In this document: positions 49,563 to 58,472 of the stretch, piece after piece | How the letters are laid out: every line of letters begins with the position of its first letter | How positions within the stretch are numbered: position 1 is the first letter of the stretch | DNA from: Streptomyces lichenis | Lineage (GTDB): Bacteria > Actinomycetota > Actinomycetes > Streptomycetales > Streptomycetaceae | DNA length: 64,000 nucleotides | Reading direction: 5' to 3' | NCBI RefSeq assembly: GCF_023218175.1 | Contig: NZ_JALPTH010000016.1 | Location: 108,714 to 172,713, forward strand | Program-made: the position numbers and the translations under genes | The notes under the pieces: model-generated | What the model was told of the DNA's origin: nothing | Seen by the model: the letters and a program-made list of their open reading frames with translations, nothing else | Databases searched by the model: none

Positions 49563-52500
49563 TCAGTCGAACCAGCGGTCGCGCTCCAGTTCCTCCGTGC
49601 GGGAGGGGTCCTCCAGCAGGGCCGCGACCTCGAAGCGGCGGGGCCACTGGCCGGCGGCCCAGGAGAGGCCGGCGGCGACGCCCTCCAGGGTGGCGGCGTG
49701 CACCACGCCGTCGGCGGTGCGGTGCCAGTCGAGTTCGACGCCGCCGACGACCAGTTCCTCGTGCTCCACATAGGAGGCCGGGACCGTGTGGCCCAGCAGT
49801 CGGCGCACCGCGTCCGGGACCTGGTGCTCCTCGCCGCCGCCGGGCGCCTCGGGGGCGGCCTCCTCGGCCAGGGTGCGCACCTGGAGCAGCTCGGCCAGGT
49901 CGGCGGCGCGGCTGGGGGCGACCGGGAGCAGCGGCAGCCCGGTGGCGAGCGGCAGCAGGTCGGGGGCGTCGGCGACCAGGGCCTCGCCCGCGGGCACCAC
50001 CCGTACCTCGCCGTCCACCACGGCCCGCAGCTCGTCCGGAAGAGTGACCTGCTCGGGGTCCAGGTCGGCGAGGAGGGTGTAGAGGGCGTGCAGCTGGGCC
50101 GCGGTGACCGGGCGGTCGGGGTCGGCCAGGCGGGACAGCAGCTCGGCGGCGCCGCCGGGCTCTTCGAGCAGGGCCGCGGCGGAGGTCCGTACGCCGAGCG
50201 CGCGCAGCACCTCGGTGTCGGTGAAGCCGGTGGTGTCCGCCGGGTCGTAGAGCCCTTCGAGCAGCGGGTCGGCCCCGGCGGCGCGCAGTCCGGCGGGGCG
50301 GCGGCCGCCCAGGACCGGGTGGTCGCGCAGCCACCAGGCCGTGTAGGAGCGGACGGTCTCGGTGGTGCCGTCGGGCAGCAGCACCCGTACCGGCTGGGTG
50401 AGGGCGTCCCGCAGCGGCGGCTGGGCGAGCAGGGCCAGCGCCCGGGGCCAGGCCTCGTCGTCCACCAGCTCAAGATCCCGTACGGCGGTGATCTCGGTCG
50501 CCACCGGAGGCACCGGGGACTCCGGCAGCCGGTCCAGCACGTCCTCGCACCAGACGTCCACCGCGTCCAGCAGCCCGGCGTCGTCCGGCTCGGGGAAGTC
50601 GCCGTCGCGCGGCTCCAGTTCGTCCGGGTCGAGGACCACGTCGGTGGCGCGGACCAGGGCGAAGGCGTCGAGCACCCCGCAGGCGGCCAGCGGGGCGGCG
50701 CCCCAGCGCTCGGCCAGCTCGGCGTCGCAGAGCGCCGCCTCACCCTCGCGCATCACGGCGGCGAAGTCGCTGCCGGGGAGGATGAGTTCGGCGGCGGTGG
50801 CCGGCTCGCCGTCCTCGTCGGGCAGGGCCAGCGCCCCGAGCCAGGGCTCGTCGCCCGGTTCCAGGCCCGCGTCCCGTACGAGGGCCAGGACGATCTCCGC
50901 CAGCTCCTCGGCGTCCGGCGGCCCGGAACCGTCCTCGTCCCACACCTCCTCCGCGTCCAGCGAGGCGGCGACCGCGGCCCGCACCTGCGGGGTGGTCAGC
51001 ACCGCGCGCGGGGTGGCGGGCAGCGCGCCCAGCTTCTCCAGCACCGGGTGCGCGGCGTCCGGATGGGCCACCTTCAGCCCGAGCCGGCCCAGGTCCACGG
51101 GGGTGTCGGCGAGCGGCAGCAGCACATGGCGGGGCCCGATCGCGGTCCTGCCCCCGGCCAGCGGCACCGGCAGCCCGGTCAGCCGGTCCGGGTCCACCCC
51201 GGCCAGCGTCTCGTACAACCGCCCCCACCACTCGGGGGTCCGCTCCACCCCGGCCAGCCGGTCGATGGCGTCACCCAGCGCCAGCCGCGCCACCCCGAGG
51301 GCGCGCAGCTCGGCCCGCCGCTCCAGCCCGGCGGGCAGCAGCGTCGGCAGCACCTCCGCCAGCACCCGTACGGTGTCGGCGCCCGCGCCCTCCACCACCT
51401 CGGCCTCGAACGGCCGCAGCGCGGTCAGCTCCTCGGAGGGCGCGGCGGGGACCAGGAACGCCACCCTGGGCAGCAGTTCGAGCACCGCGGCCCGGATCGC
51501 CCCGTCCAGCACGCCCTTGCCGAGCGGGCCGGGGACCAGGCCGATGGTGCCGGTGGTGACGGGTCGCCAGTCGGCCAGCAGCTCCGCGTACGCCTCGGCG
51601 GCCCGGGCGGTCAGGAAGTCGGTCAGCGGTCCGGGCGCCGGGTGGCGGCGGCTGGTGTCCAGCGGGTAGCTCGCGATGAGCAGCGCGGGGACGCCCAGCG
51701 GCTCGTCGGTGGGGGTGGGGGCGTGCACCACGGGTGCGGTACGGGGCCGGGCCGGTGCGCCGTCCTCGTCCACCGGCACCGCCCAGGTCACCGACCAGTG
51801 CGGGCGCAGCCGCTCCTCGACGGGGCGGTCCCGCAGCAGCTCGGCGTCGAGCGCCCCGGTGCGGCTGACGGTGCGCCACCGCCGCGTACCGTCCGCGGAG
51901 TCCCCGATCTCGACGTACCCCTCGCCCTGCCGGCGGGTCAGCACCCGCTCCCCGGCCGGGGTCTCGACCACGATCTCGGCCAGACCGGGCAGGGTGAGCA
52001 GCAGGGCGTCGTCGATCCCGGCGAGCAGCCGCTCGGTGAGGTCCACGGCGGCGGAGTCCCGCAGCGGAAGGATGACCACGGTGTCGTAACCGGCGGGCGC
52101 GGTGCCCTCGGCGGGCATCGGCAGCCGCAGCAGCGGCACATGGCCGTCGCGGCGGCGCAGCTCGTCGCCGAGGCCGGGGCTGACCCGGGCCGCGTCGGCG
52201 GCCAGCTCCCGGGCCTCCCGCAGCGACCAGCGCACTCCGCCGTGCCGGCCCACCAGCGCCGGCTCGTCGCTGACTGCCAGCACCGCGGCGAACCCGACGC
52301 CGAAGCGGCCGACCGCGCCCTCGTGGCCCTCCCGCTTGGCGGAGGCGCGCAGGGTGCTCAGCGACTCCACCCCGGTGGCGTCCAGGTGCTGCCCGGTGTT
52401 GGCGGCGGCGAGCACGGCGGGGCCCTGGGGGCTCGCCGGGTGCAGGGTGAGCCTCAGCCGGCCGGGCACCCCGGCGCGGGCGGCGGCGTCGGCGGCGTTC

Positions 52501-52676
52501 TGGGCCAGCTCCACCACCAGCCGGTCGCGGTAACCGCCCAGCGCGAGGTCCTCCTCGGCGTTGGCGTCCTCGCGGAACCGGGCCGGGCCGGCGCCCCAGG
52601 CGTCGAGCACCCCGCGCCGCAGCCGGGCCGTACCGAACGGGTCGGCCCCCTCGGCCACCGTCGCCCTCACGCTCAC
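49563..52676 (-). CDS. sacsin/Hsp90-type ATP-binding domain protein
   Basis: A 1037-residue cytoplasmic protein with a GHKL/Hsp90-like ATPase domain at the N-terminus: RLVVELAQNAADAAARAG near residues 52-69 (N box) and GAVGRFGVGFAAVLAVSDEP near 118. The rest (about residues 250-1037) is Leu/Ala-rich helical sequence without named domains. GTG at 52676 is supported by GGAG upstream; the open frame reaching further to 53828 is antisense-like. Sacsin-type bacterial proteins are presumed chaperone-like. It lies next to DUF3027 on the same strand, an arrangement I believe is common in streptomycetes. Confidence 0.85.
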   Translation of the reverse strand: MSVRATVAEGADPFGTARLRRGVLDAWGAGPARFREDANAEEDLALGGYRDRLVVELAQNAADAAARAGVPGRLRLTLHPASPQGPAVLAAANTGQHLDATGVESLSTLRASAKREGHEGAVGRFGVGFAAVLAVSDEPALVGRHGGVRWSLREARELAADAARVSPGLGDELRRRDGHVPLLRLPMPAEGTAPAGYDTVVILPLRDSAAVDLTERLLAGIDDALLLTLPGLAEIVVETPAGERVLTRRQGEGYVEIGDSADGTRRWRTVSRTGALDAELLRDRPVEERLRPHWSVTWAVPVDEDGAPARPRTAPVVHAPTPTDEPLGVPALLIASYPLDTSRRHPAPGPLTDFLTARAAEAYAELLADWRPVTTGTIGLVPGPLGKGVLDGAIRAAVLELLPRVAFLVPAAPSEELTALRPFEAEVVEGAGADTVRVLAEVLPTLLPAGLERRAELRALGVARLALGDAIDRLAGVERTPEWWGRLYETLAGVDPDRLTGLPVPLAGGRTAIGPRHVLLPLADTPVDLGRLGLKVAHPDAAHPVLEKLGALPATPRAVLTTPQVRAAVAASLDAEEVWDEDGSGPPDAEELAEIVLALVRDAGLEPGDEPWLGALALPDEDGEPATAAELILPGSDFAAVMREGEAALCDAELAERWGAAPLAACGVLDAFALVRATDVVLDPDELEPRDGDFPEPDDAGLLDAVDVWCEDVLDRLPESPVPPVATEITAVRDLELVDDEAWPRALALLAQPPLRDALTQPVRVLLPDGTTETVRSYTAWWLRDHPVLGGRRPAGLRAAGADPLLEGLYDPADTTGFTDTEVLRALGVRTSAAALLEEPGGAAELLSRLADPDRPVTAAQLHALYTLLADLDPEQVTLPDELRAVVDGEVRVVPAGEALVADAPDLLPLATGLPLLPVAPSRAADLAELLQVRTLAEEAAPEAPGGGEEHQVPDAVRRLLGHTVPASYVEHEELVVGGVELDWHRTADGVVHAATLEGVAAGLSWAAGQWPRRFEVAALLEDPSRTEELERDRWFD

Positions 52677-52879
52677 GCTGTGCTCCGCTCTCTCGCCCCT
52701 CGCCGGACCGCATGACGCGCCCGGCACCTGCGGCTGAAGGTACCGCGCTGGTGCGGGTACCCCTGAACGGCGTCCATGAGCGGAACGGGGGCCGGTGGGC
52801 GGGGGTGTCCGGCGGACCGGCACACCTCGCGCACCGAACCCTCGCGAAACCTCCGCGAGGGGTTGTCGGGAACGGAGAC

Positions 52880-53815
52880 TCAGCTGTGGCCGAGGTCCTC
52901 CGCCGCGTCCTCGTCCGCCGAGGCGGGCGGGACCGAGCCGCCCTCGTCGGCGCGGGACGCCGGGTGGAGCGGGAAGGCGTCCGTGGCCATCGAGTCGAGC
53001 ACCGGCTCGGCCGGCTTCGGGGGCTTGGGCATGACGGCCGCCTCGGAGTGCCCGCCGCAGCCGTAGGCCAGCGACACCACCCGGCCGTCGGCCGGGGAGA
53101 ACTCGTTGGCGCACACCCCGAAGGCCTGCCGCAGCGAACCGGCCATCGGCACCAGGAAGCCGCAGGAGACACAGGAGGCGGGGGCGGCCTGCGCCATCGG
53201 GGTCTTCGCCCCGAAGTCCTCCTCCCAGCGGTCGGCGGCGGTGTGCAGTCCGTACCGGGACAGCACCCGGGCCCGGCGGAGCCCGATCTCCTCGCCGATC
53301 GCGGCGATCGACGCGCGGGAGGGCGAGAGCGTACGGCTGGTGAGGTCGGCGTCCTCGGCGTCGAGGTGCTCGGCCATCTCGTGCGAGACCGCGGAGTTCG
53401 GCGGCGGCTCGTCCTCGCCGGTGTAGCCGGGCTCCAGGCGCAGGTCGTCCTGCTCGGTGGGGAGCAGGTCGCCGGGGCCCATGTCGCCGGGGCGCAGCCG
53501 CTCGCTCCACGGCACCCACTCGGGGGCGAGCACCGCGTCCGGGCCGGGCAGCAGCACCGTCTCGTCGAGCGTGACGTTCTTGGCGCGGGAGGCGCGCGCC
53601 ACGGTCACCGCCCAGCGCCAGCCCCGGTAGCCGGGCTCGTCGGCGGCGAAGAAATGGGTGACGACCCGGTCGCCCTCGGCTACGGTCCCCGTATGCTCGC
53701 CTACGGCCGCGGGCGCGGCGGCCTCCTCGGCGGCCTCCCGGGCCAGGCCGACCGCCTCGGCGCACAGACGGTCGGGGGCACGCGGGGTACGGCTTCGCGT
53801 CGTCGCAGCACTCAC
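52880..53815 (-). CDS. DUF3027 protein
   Basis: A 311-residue DUF3027 protein. The N-terminal part has GDRVVTHFFAADEPGYRGWRW near residue 48 and LLPGPDAVLAPEWVPWSERL near 86. A Cys-containing segment (CVSCGFLVPMAG, CANEFSPADG, YGCGGHSE) near residues 212-256 could bind zinc. The C-terminus is acidic and disordered. GTG start at 53815. Function unknown. The family is actinobacterial and usually sits near cold-shock and menaquinone genes, as here. Confidence 0.88.
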   Translation of the reverse strand: MSAATTRSRTPRAPDRLCAEAVGLAREAAEEAAAPAAVGEHTGTVAEGDRVVTHFFAADEPGYRGWRWAVTVARASRAKNVTLDETVLLPGPDAVLAPEWVPWSERLRPGDMGPGDLLPTEQDDLRLEPGYTGEDEPPPNSAVSHEMAEHLDAEDADLTSRTLSPSRASIAAIGEEIGLRRARVLSRYGLHTAADRWEEDFGAKTPMAQAAPASCVSCGFLVPMAGSLRQAFGVCANEFSPADGRVVSLAYGCGGHSEAAVMPKPPKPAEPVLDSMATDAFPLHPASRADEGGSVPPASADEDAAEDLGHS

Positions 53816-54179
53816 AGGTCTCGCTCATCTCCTACGCCGTGTCACAGATGCGCCGGCCGGTCCGCGATGCACGGGCGGCGGGCGGAGCGGACCTGTGGGC
53901 CGCATCGACGTCCGCGCCCGACGTGTCTCGGGCACACCTCACGCCATCCATTCTGCGGGATGCCGAAGAGGCGCGCGGCCGAGAAGCTACGCCGCCGACG
54001 CGCTACGCACGCTACCCCCTACCCACGCCCCGGGCCCACCTGCACGTCCCGGGAACCCCGAGGTCGGGTTCCGGAGAGGGGCGTGGGAGGCCGGCGTGGC
54101 GGGATGTGGGCGGGGGTCGGGCGGGGCCGAGGTGGGGGTGGGGCGGGGCAGCGATGGGGGGCATGGGCGGGCCCATGGT

Positions 54180-54370
54180 GGGGCTCGGACGGGGCCTAGG
54201 TGGGGCTCGGGCAGGCGACGATGTGGGGCTCGGACCGGCCCTGGGCGGGGCTCAGGCAGGCCCGAGGTGGCGCTCGGACGGGGCCGAGGTGGGGCTCAGA
54301 CAGGCCCGAGGTAGGGCTCAAGCAGGCCGGAGGTGGGGCCCGAGGTAGGGCTGGCGCGGGCCGGAGGTGG
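54180..54370 (+). repeat. 22-bp G-rich minisatellite
   Basis: About nine imperfect copies of a 22-bp unit, GGGGCTCGGACGGGGCCGAGGT, lie head to tail, with one 23-bp and one truncated 12-bp copy. Every unit has G runs on the plus strand. Copies are more divergent at the edges than in the middle. Confidence 0.8.
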
Positions 54371-54392
54371 GGTTCAGGCGCCCCGCCTGGGG

Positions 54393-54575
54393 GACGGCGG
54401 CCGACTTGGGCGTCCCGCCCGAGCCCGGCGGCCGGGGTGGGTGCCGGGGGCAGCGGCCGGCTTGGGTGCTGGGGGCGGCGGGCCGGGCTTGGGTGCCGGG
54501 GGCGGTAGCCGGCTTGGGCGTCTCGCCCGGGCCCGGCGGCCGATTTAGGCGCCGGCGGCCGGCTTGGGCGTTGCG
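54393..54575 (+). repeat. second G-rich minisatellite (about 24-30 bp units)
   Basis: A different degenerate repeat follows the first: the core GGCCGGCTTGGGTGCCGGGG or GGCCGGCTTGGGCGTC recurs about six times with variable spacing. Together with the 22-bp array it makes nearly 400 bp of strand-asymmetric G-rich DNA. Confidence 0.7.
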
Positions 54576-54864
54576 GTGTCGGGGCGGCGGCCGGGGCACG
54601 GGCGCGCAAGGCCGTGGGCCGACTGGGTGCGGGTGACTGGCCGAAACAAGCCCTGCCCGTCCTGCGGCTCCGGCAGCGGCCGCCCCTCCTCCGCCGGAAA
54701 GCCACGGCCTGGCTCCCCGGTCGCCGATCGCGCCCCTCCCGCCCCTCCCGTCCCTCCGTCCCCGCCCCTCCCACCTCGCCGTCTCCCCGGCGCATCGCCC
54801 TCGCCCGGGTCCAAGTAGGCGTCAGACCGGTTCGCCGGGCGGGGTGCCGGGGCACTATGACGGC

Positions 54865-56214
54865 GTGGCAGCCGTGAGCTCGTCCGACGACGGCGCCGGA
54901 CCGCTCAGGAGGGCGGGCCGGCGAGTCGGGCGTGCCCTGCGGGCCCCGTTCGCCGGGACGGCGCGCTCCATCCGGCGGGCCACCCACGCGCACGGCGCGG
55001 GCGAGTCGGGGCTCGGCAAGCTGATCGAGCTGCACGCGGTGAACGGCGCGGGCGACGTCATGGTGACCGTCGCGCTCGCCTCCACCGTCTTCTTCTCGGT
55101 GCCCACCGACGAGGCCCGCGGCCGGGTCGCGCTGTACCTGGCCATCACCATGGCCCCGTTCACCCTGCTCGCCCCGGTGATCGGCCCGCTGCTGGACCGG
55201 GTGCCGCACGGCCGCCGGGCCGCGATGTCGGGCGCCATGCTGACCCGCGCGGTGCTGGCGGTGCTGATGTCCGGCGCGGTCATCACCGGCTCGCTGGAGC
55301 TGTATCCCGCGGCACTCGGCGTACTGGTGGCCTCCAAGGCGTACGGGGTGGTGCGCAGCGCCGTGGTGCCCCGGCTGCTGCCGCACGGCTTCTCCCTGGT
55401 GAAGGCCAACTCCAGAGTCACCCTGGCCGGGCTGCTGGCCACCGGGATCGCCGCGCCGGCCGGTGTCGGGCTCCAGCAGCTGGGGCCGCGCTGGCCGCTG
55501 TACGGGGCGTGCGCGCTGTTCGTCGCCGGGACGTTCCTGGCGCTGTCGATGCCGCCCAAGGTGGACTCGGCCCGCGGTGAGCGCAAGGCGCACATGCTGA
55601 CCCACGGCGAACGCAAGCCGAGCCTGCGCACGGTCGGGCCCTCCGTACTCCACGGGCTCCAGGCCAACGCGGCGCACCGGGTGCTCTCCGGGTTCCTCAT
55701 CTTCTTCCTGGCGTTCCTGCTGCGTGAGCATCCGCTGGACGGGCAGAGCGCCGCCGTCTCGCTCGGCATCGTCGGCGTGGCGGCCGGTGCCGGCAACGCG
55801 CTCGGCACGGCGGTCGGCGCCTGGCTGCGGGCCCGCGCCCCGGAGCTGATCGTGGCCGTGGTGCTGGCCGTCGCGCTGGCCGCGGCGATCACCGCGGCGG
55901 CGCTCTTCAGCGGGGTGGCGGTCGCCGTGCTGGGCGCGGTGGCCGGGTTCACCCAGGCGCTGTCGAAGCTGTCGCTGGACGCGATGATCCAGCGGGACGT
56001 CCCGGAGTCGGTGCGCACCTCCGCCTTCGCCCGTTCCGAGACGCTGCTCCAGATGGCCTGGGTGGTGGGCGGCGCCATCGGGATCGCGCTGCCGCTCAAC
56101 GGCCCGCTGGGCATGGCCGTGGCGGCGGCGATCCTTGCCCTGGGTGTGCTGCTGACGCTGCGCGGGCTGCTGGGCGCGGCCCGGCACGGCACCCCGCACG
56201 CCCGCGTCGCCTGA
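54865..56214 (+). CDS. MFS transporter
   Basis: A 449-residue transporter with about 11-12 hydrophobic helices. Recognisable are KLIELHAVNGAGDVMVTVAL near residue 52, the loop DRVPHGRRAAM, VRSAVVPRLLPHGFSLVKAN near 170, and IQRDVPESVRTSAFARSETL near 375. A basic N-terminal region of about 50 residues precedes the first helix. GTG at 54865 is my choice; GTG 54844 is possible. It is the first gene of a rightward group leading to DUF2771 and mqnB-mqnD, an arrangement I believe is conserved in streptomycetes. Substrate unknown. Confidence 0.88.
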   Translation: MAAVSSSDDGAGPLRRAGRRVGRALRAPFAGTARSIRRATHAHGAGESGLGKLIELHAVNGAGDVMVTVALASTVFFSVPTDEARGRVALYLAITMAPFTLLAPVIGPLLDRVPHGRRAAMSGAMLTRAVLAVLMSGAVITGSLELYPAALGVLVASKAYGVVRSAVVPRLLPHGFSLVKANSRVTLAGLLATGIAAPAGVGLQQLGPRWPLYGACALFVAGTFLALSMPPKVDSARGERKAHMLTHGERKPSLRTVGPSVLHGLQANAAHRVLSGFLIFFLAFLLREHPLDGQSAAVSLGIVGVAAGAGNALGTAVGAWLRARAPELIVAVVLAVALAAAITAAALFSGVAVAVLGAVAGFTQALSKLSLDAMIQRDVPESVRTSAFARSETLLQMAWVVGGAIGIALPLNGPLGMAVAAAILALGVLLTLRGLLGAARHGTPHARVA

Positions 56215-56291
56215 GGGCCCGGGTGAGGGCCCGGGGCGGCGCGCCGCACCCCCGCGTGGCATGGGCGAGAGCGGCGTATAGCCTTCAGGCC

Positions 56292-56774
56292 ATGACCGTT
56301 GCGTTCTCTTCCGGTAAGGCCCGACGGGCGGCCGTCGCCCTGGGTGCCGTCTCGGCCGGACTCCTCGTGCTCTCCGCCTGCGACAAGCCGACGCCGCTCG
56401 CGACCGTGACGGTCGGCTCGGAGTCCGTGTCCACCGAGGCCACCTGCTACAACGACGGCGAGGCCATCAAGCAGTCCGAGATCCAGGGCTGCCTGAACAA
56501 GAAGGCCGGCAAGACCATCAAGGTCGCCATGGACGACCGGATCCGCTTCGGCGTCGAGCCGGAGATCGCGGAGAAGGGCTGGACGCTGTTCATCGGCGGC
56601 CAGCAGGCCGAGCAGGAGCCGTACCACAAGACGTACCGCACCATTCCGGCCAACGCCTTCCTCTCCAGCCAGCAGACCGGCGAGTCCGCCGCGAACGCGC
56701 AGATCTCCATCGTGGAGACCTCCGGCAAGAAGCTGACCGGCGTCTGGCACGTCGAGCTGGTCAAGGAGTCCTGA
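56292..56774 (+). CDS. DUF2771 lipoprotein
   Basis: A 160-residue DUF2771 protein. The N-terminal signal (basic GKARR, then AVALGAVSAGLLVL) ends in a lipobox LSAC with the acylated Cys near residue 30, so it is a lipoprotein on the outer face of the membrane. The mature part includes CYNDGEAIKQSEIQGC with a likely disulfide and QISIVETSGKKLTGVWHVE near the end. ATG at 56292. It ends one base before the proposed CTG start of mqnB, and its last codons contain mqnB's ribosome binding site. Function unknown. Confidence 0.88.
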   Translation: MTVAFSSGKARRAAVALGAVSAGLLVLSACDKPTPLATVTVGSESVSTEATCYNDGEAIKQSEIQGCLNKKAGKTIKVAMDDRIRFGVEPEIAEKGWTLFIGGQQAEQEPYHKTYRTIPANAFLSSQQTGESAANAQISIVETSGKKLTGVWHVELVKES

Positions 56775-56775
56775 C

Positions 56776-57561
56776 CTGCGCGTCCTGGTGGTGACCGCGG
56801 TGGCGGCGGAGGCGGAAGCCGTCTCCGCCGGCCTCGCGGACCCCGCACCGGACGACCGCCCCGCCTCCCCCGGCCCGCTGCCCGCCCCCCGGCCGCTGCC
56901 CGCCGCTCGGCCGCTGCCTGGGGGCCGTACGGTGCTCCGGCACGTAAGGGCCGGGGGCGCCCCGGAGGCGCAGGGCCTGGTGGACGTGGTGGCCGGCGGC
57001 GTCGGCCCGGCGGCCGCGGCGGTGGGCGCCGCCTGCGCGCTGGCCGCCGAACCCGTCCCGTACGACCTGGTGGTCTCCGCCGGCATCGGCGGCGGCTTCC
57101 CCGCCCACGTGCCGCTCGGCGGCCTGGTCGTCGCCGACGCGCTCACCGCCGCCGACCTGGGCGCCGAGACACCCGACGGCTATCTCACCGTCGACGAACT
57201 GGGCTTCGGCCGCACCGTGCACCTCCCGCCGCCCGGCCTGCCCGAGCGCCTCACCCGCGCCCTCGGCCCGGCGGCCCCCGCCCTGATCGCCCCGGTGCTG
57301 ACCGTCTCCACCGTCACCGGCACCGCCGCCCGCGCCGCCGAGCTGGCCGCCCGCCATCCGCGCGCCGCCGCCGAGGCGATGGAGGGCTTCGGGGTCGCCG
57401 AGGCGGCCGCCGCGTACGGCGTACCGGTGGCCGAGATCCGCGCCGTCTCCAACGCCGTCGGCCCCCGCGACCGCGCCGCCTGGCGCATCGGCGAAGCCCT
57501 GGGCGCCCTGAGCGGCGCGTTCCGCGCCCTCGGCGCCACCGTCTTCCTGGAGGAGCTGTGA
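56776..57561 (+). CDS. mqnB: futalosine hydrolase MqnB (probable CTG start)
   Basis: Cleaves futalosine to dehypoxanthinyl futalosine and hypoxanthine in the futalosine menaquinone pathway. The 261-residue nucleoside-phosphorylase-fold protein has YDLVVSAGIGGGFPAHVPLG near residue 96, VSTVTGTAARAAELAARHP near 178, and AEAMEGFGVAEAAAAYGVP near 198 with the nucleoside-binding ME. The expected N-terminus MRVLVVTAV is encoded only if CTG at 56776 is the start. AAGGAG lies exactly 7 nt upstream. GTG 56788 would cut the first beta strand. Its stop overlaps the GTG of mqnD. Confidence 0.9.
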   Translation: MRVLVVTAVAAEAEAVSAGLADPAPDDRPASPGPLPAPRPLPAARPLPGGRTVLRHVRAGGAPEAQGLVDVVAGGVGPAAAAVGAACALAAEPVPYDLVVSAGIGGGFPAHVPLGGLVVADALTAADLGAETPDGYLTVDELGFGRTVHLPPPGLPERLTRALGPAAPALIAPVLTVSTVTGTAARAAELAARHPRAAAEAMEGFGVAEAAAAYGVPVAEIRAVSNAVGPRDRAAWRIGEALGALSGAFRALGATVFLEEL

Positions 57562-58460
57562 CCACACCGGACCCCACCGCGACCACCCTGGAGGCTTCCG
57601 CGAATGGCAGCTTGCGGATCGCCTACTCCCCCTGCCCCAACGACACCTTTGTCTTCGACGCCTGGGCGCACGGCCGGGTCCCCGGCGCGCCCGCGCTCGA
57701 CGTCCGCTTCGCGGACATCGACATCACCAACGGCATGGCCGAGCGCGGTGAGTACGACGTGCTGAAGGTGTCCTACGCGGTGCTGCCCTGGGTGCTGGAC
57801 GAGTACGCGCTGCTCCCCTGCGGCGGGGCGCTGGGGCGCGGCTGCGGCCCCCTGGTGCTCACCCGCGGCCCGGGCGAGTCCGGCACCGGAGCCGACCTGG
57901 CGGGGAAGACGGTCGCGGTGCCGAGCGAGCGCTCCACCGCCTATCTCCTCTTCCGGCTCTGGGCGGCGGACCAGGTCCCCGGCGGCGTCGGCGCGATCAC
58001 CGTGATGCCCTTCCACGAGATCATGCCCGCGGTACGGGACGGCCGGGTGGACGCCGGGCTGGTCATCCACGAGGCCCGGTTCACCTACCAGGAGTACGGG
58101 CTGCACCGCCTCGCCGACATGGGCGAGCACTGGGAGGCCACGACCGGGCTGCCGATCCCGCTCGGCGCGATCATCGCCAAGCGGTCGCTGGGCCCGGACG
58201 CGCTGCGGCGGCTCGCCGAGGCGGCCCGCGCCTCGGTACGGATGGCCTGGGACGACCCGGAGGCCTCCCGGCCCTACGTACTGGAGCACGCCCAGGAGAT
58301 GGACCCGGCCGTCGCCGACCAGCACATCGGGCTGTATGTCAACGAGTTCACCGCCGACCTCGGGGAGGACGGCTACGCGGCCGTACGCGGACTGCTCACC
58401 CGCGCCGCGGCCGAGGGGCTCGTCCCGCCCCTCGCCCCCGACGCGCTCTCGTTCCCGTAG
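57558..58460 (+). CDS. mqnD: 1,4-dihydroxy-6-naphthoate synthase MqnD
   Basis: Converts cyclic dehypoxanthinyl futalosine to 1,4-dihydroxy-6-naphthoate, a late step of the futalosine menaquinone pathway. The 300-residue periplasmic-binding-protein-like fold has the MqnD signature RIAYSPCPNDTFVFDAWAHG near residue 20, then DIDITNGMAERGEYDVLKVS near 54 and LVIHEARFTYQEYGL near 168. GTG at 57558 overlaps the mqnB stop, so both are made together. mqnA, mqnC and mqnE are not in the window. The SPCPNDTF motif separates it from MqnA. Confidence 0.93.
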   Translation: MTTPDPTATTLEASANGSLRIAYSPCPNDTFVFDAWAHGRVPGAPALDVRFADIDITNGMAERGEYDVLKVSYAVLPWVLDEYALLPCGGALGRGCGPLVLTRGPGESGTGADLAGKTVAVPSERSTAYLLFRLWAADQVPGGVGAITVMPFHEIMPAVRDGRVDAGLVIHEARFTYQEYGLHRLADMGEHWEATTGLPIPLGAIIAKRSLGPDALRRLAEAARASVRMAWDDPEASRPYVLEHAQEMDPAVADQHIGLYVNEFTADLGEDGYAAVRGLLTRAAAEGLVPPLAPDALSFP

Positions 58461-58472
58461 GCCCCCGGTCGC

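Larger units (their letters stand above)
53816..54864. other. 1-kb G-rich divergent intergenic region
   Basis: No frame in this gap looks like a true gene. The plus strand is strongly G-rich and carries two minisatellites (see the repeat entries), while the minus strand reads as Pro/Ala-rich nonsense. The outer ends must hold the promoters of DUF3027 and the MFS gene. A short plus-strand segment near 54632-54680 reads VTGRNKPCP then CGSG, reminiscent of a SEC-C zinc motif but with one extra residue. Confidence 0.6.

Noticed and set aside
49530..52715. A 1061-codon plus-strand frame antisense to the sacsin-like gene
   Set aside because: Composition is Gly/Gln/Arg-rich nonsense typical of antisense frames in GC-rich genomes. 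The opposite strand has conserved ATPase motifs.
53658..54348. Plus-strand frames reading GARTGPRWG-type repeats in the G-rich gap
   Set aside because: They are direct translations of the 22-bp minisatellite with no ribosome binding site or family resemblance. Treated as repeat DNA, not a repeat protein.
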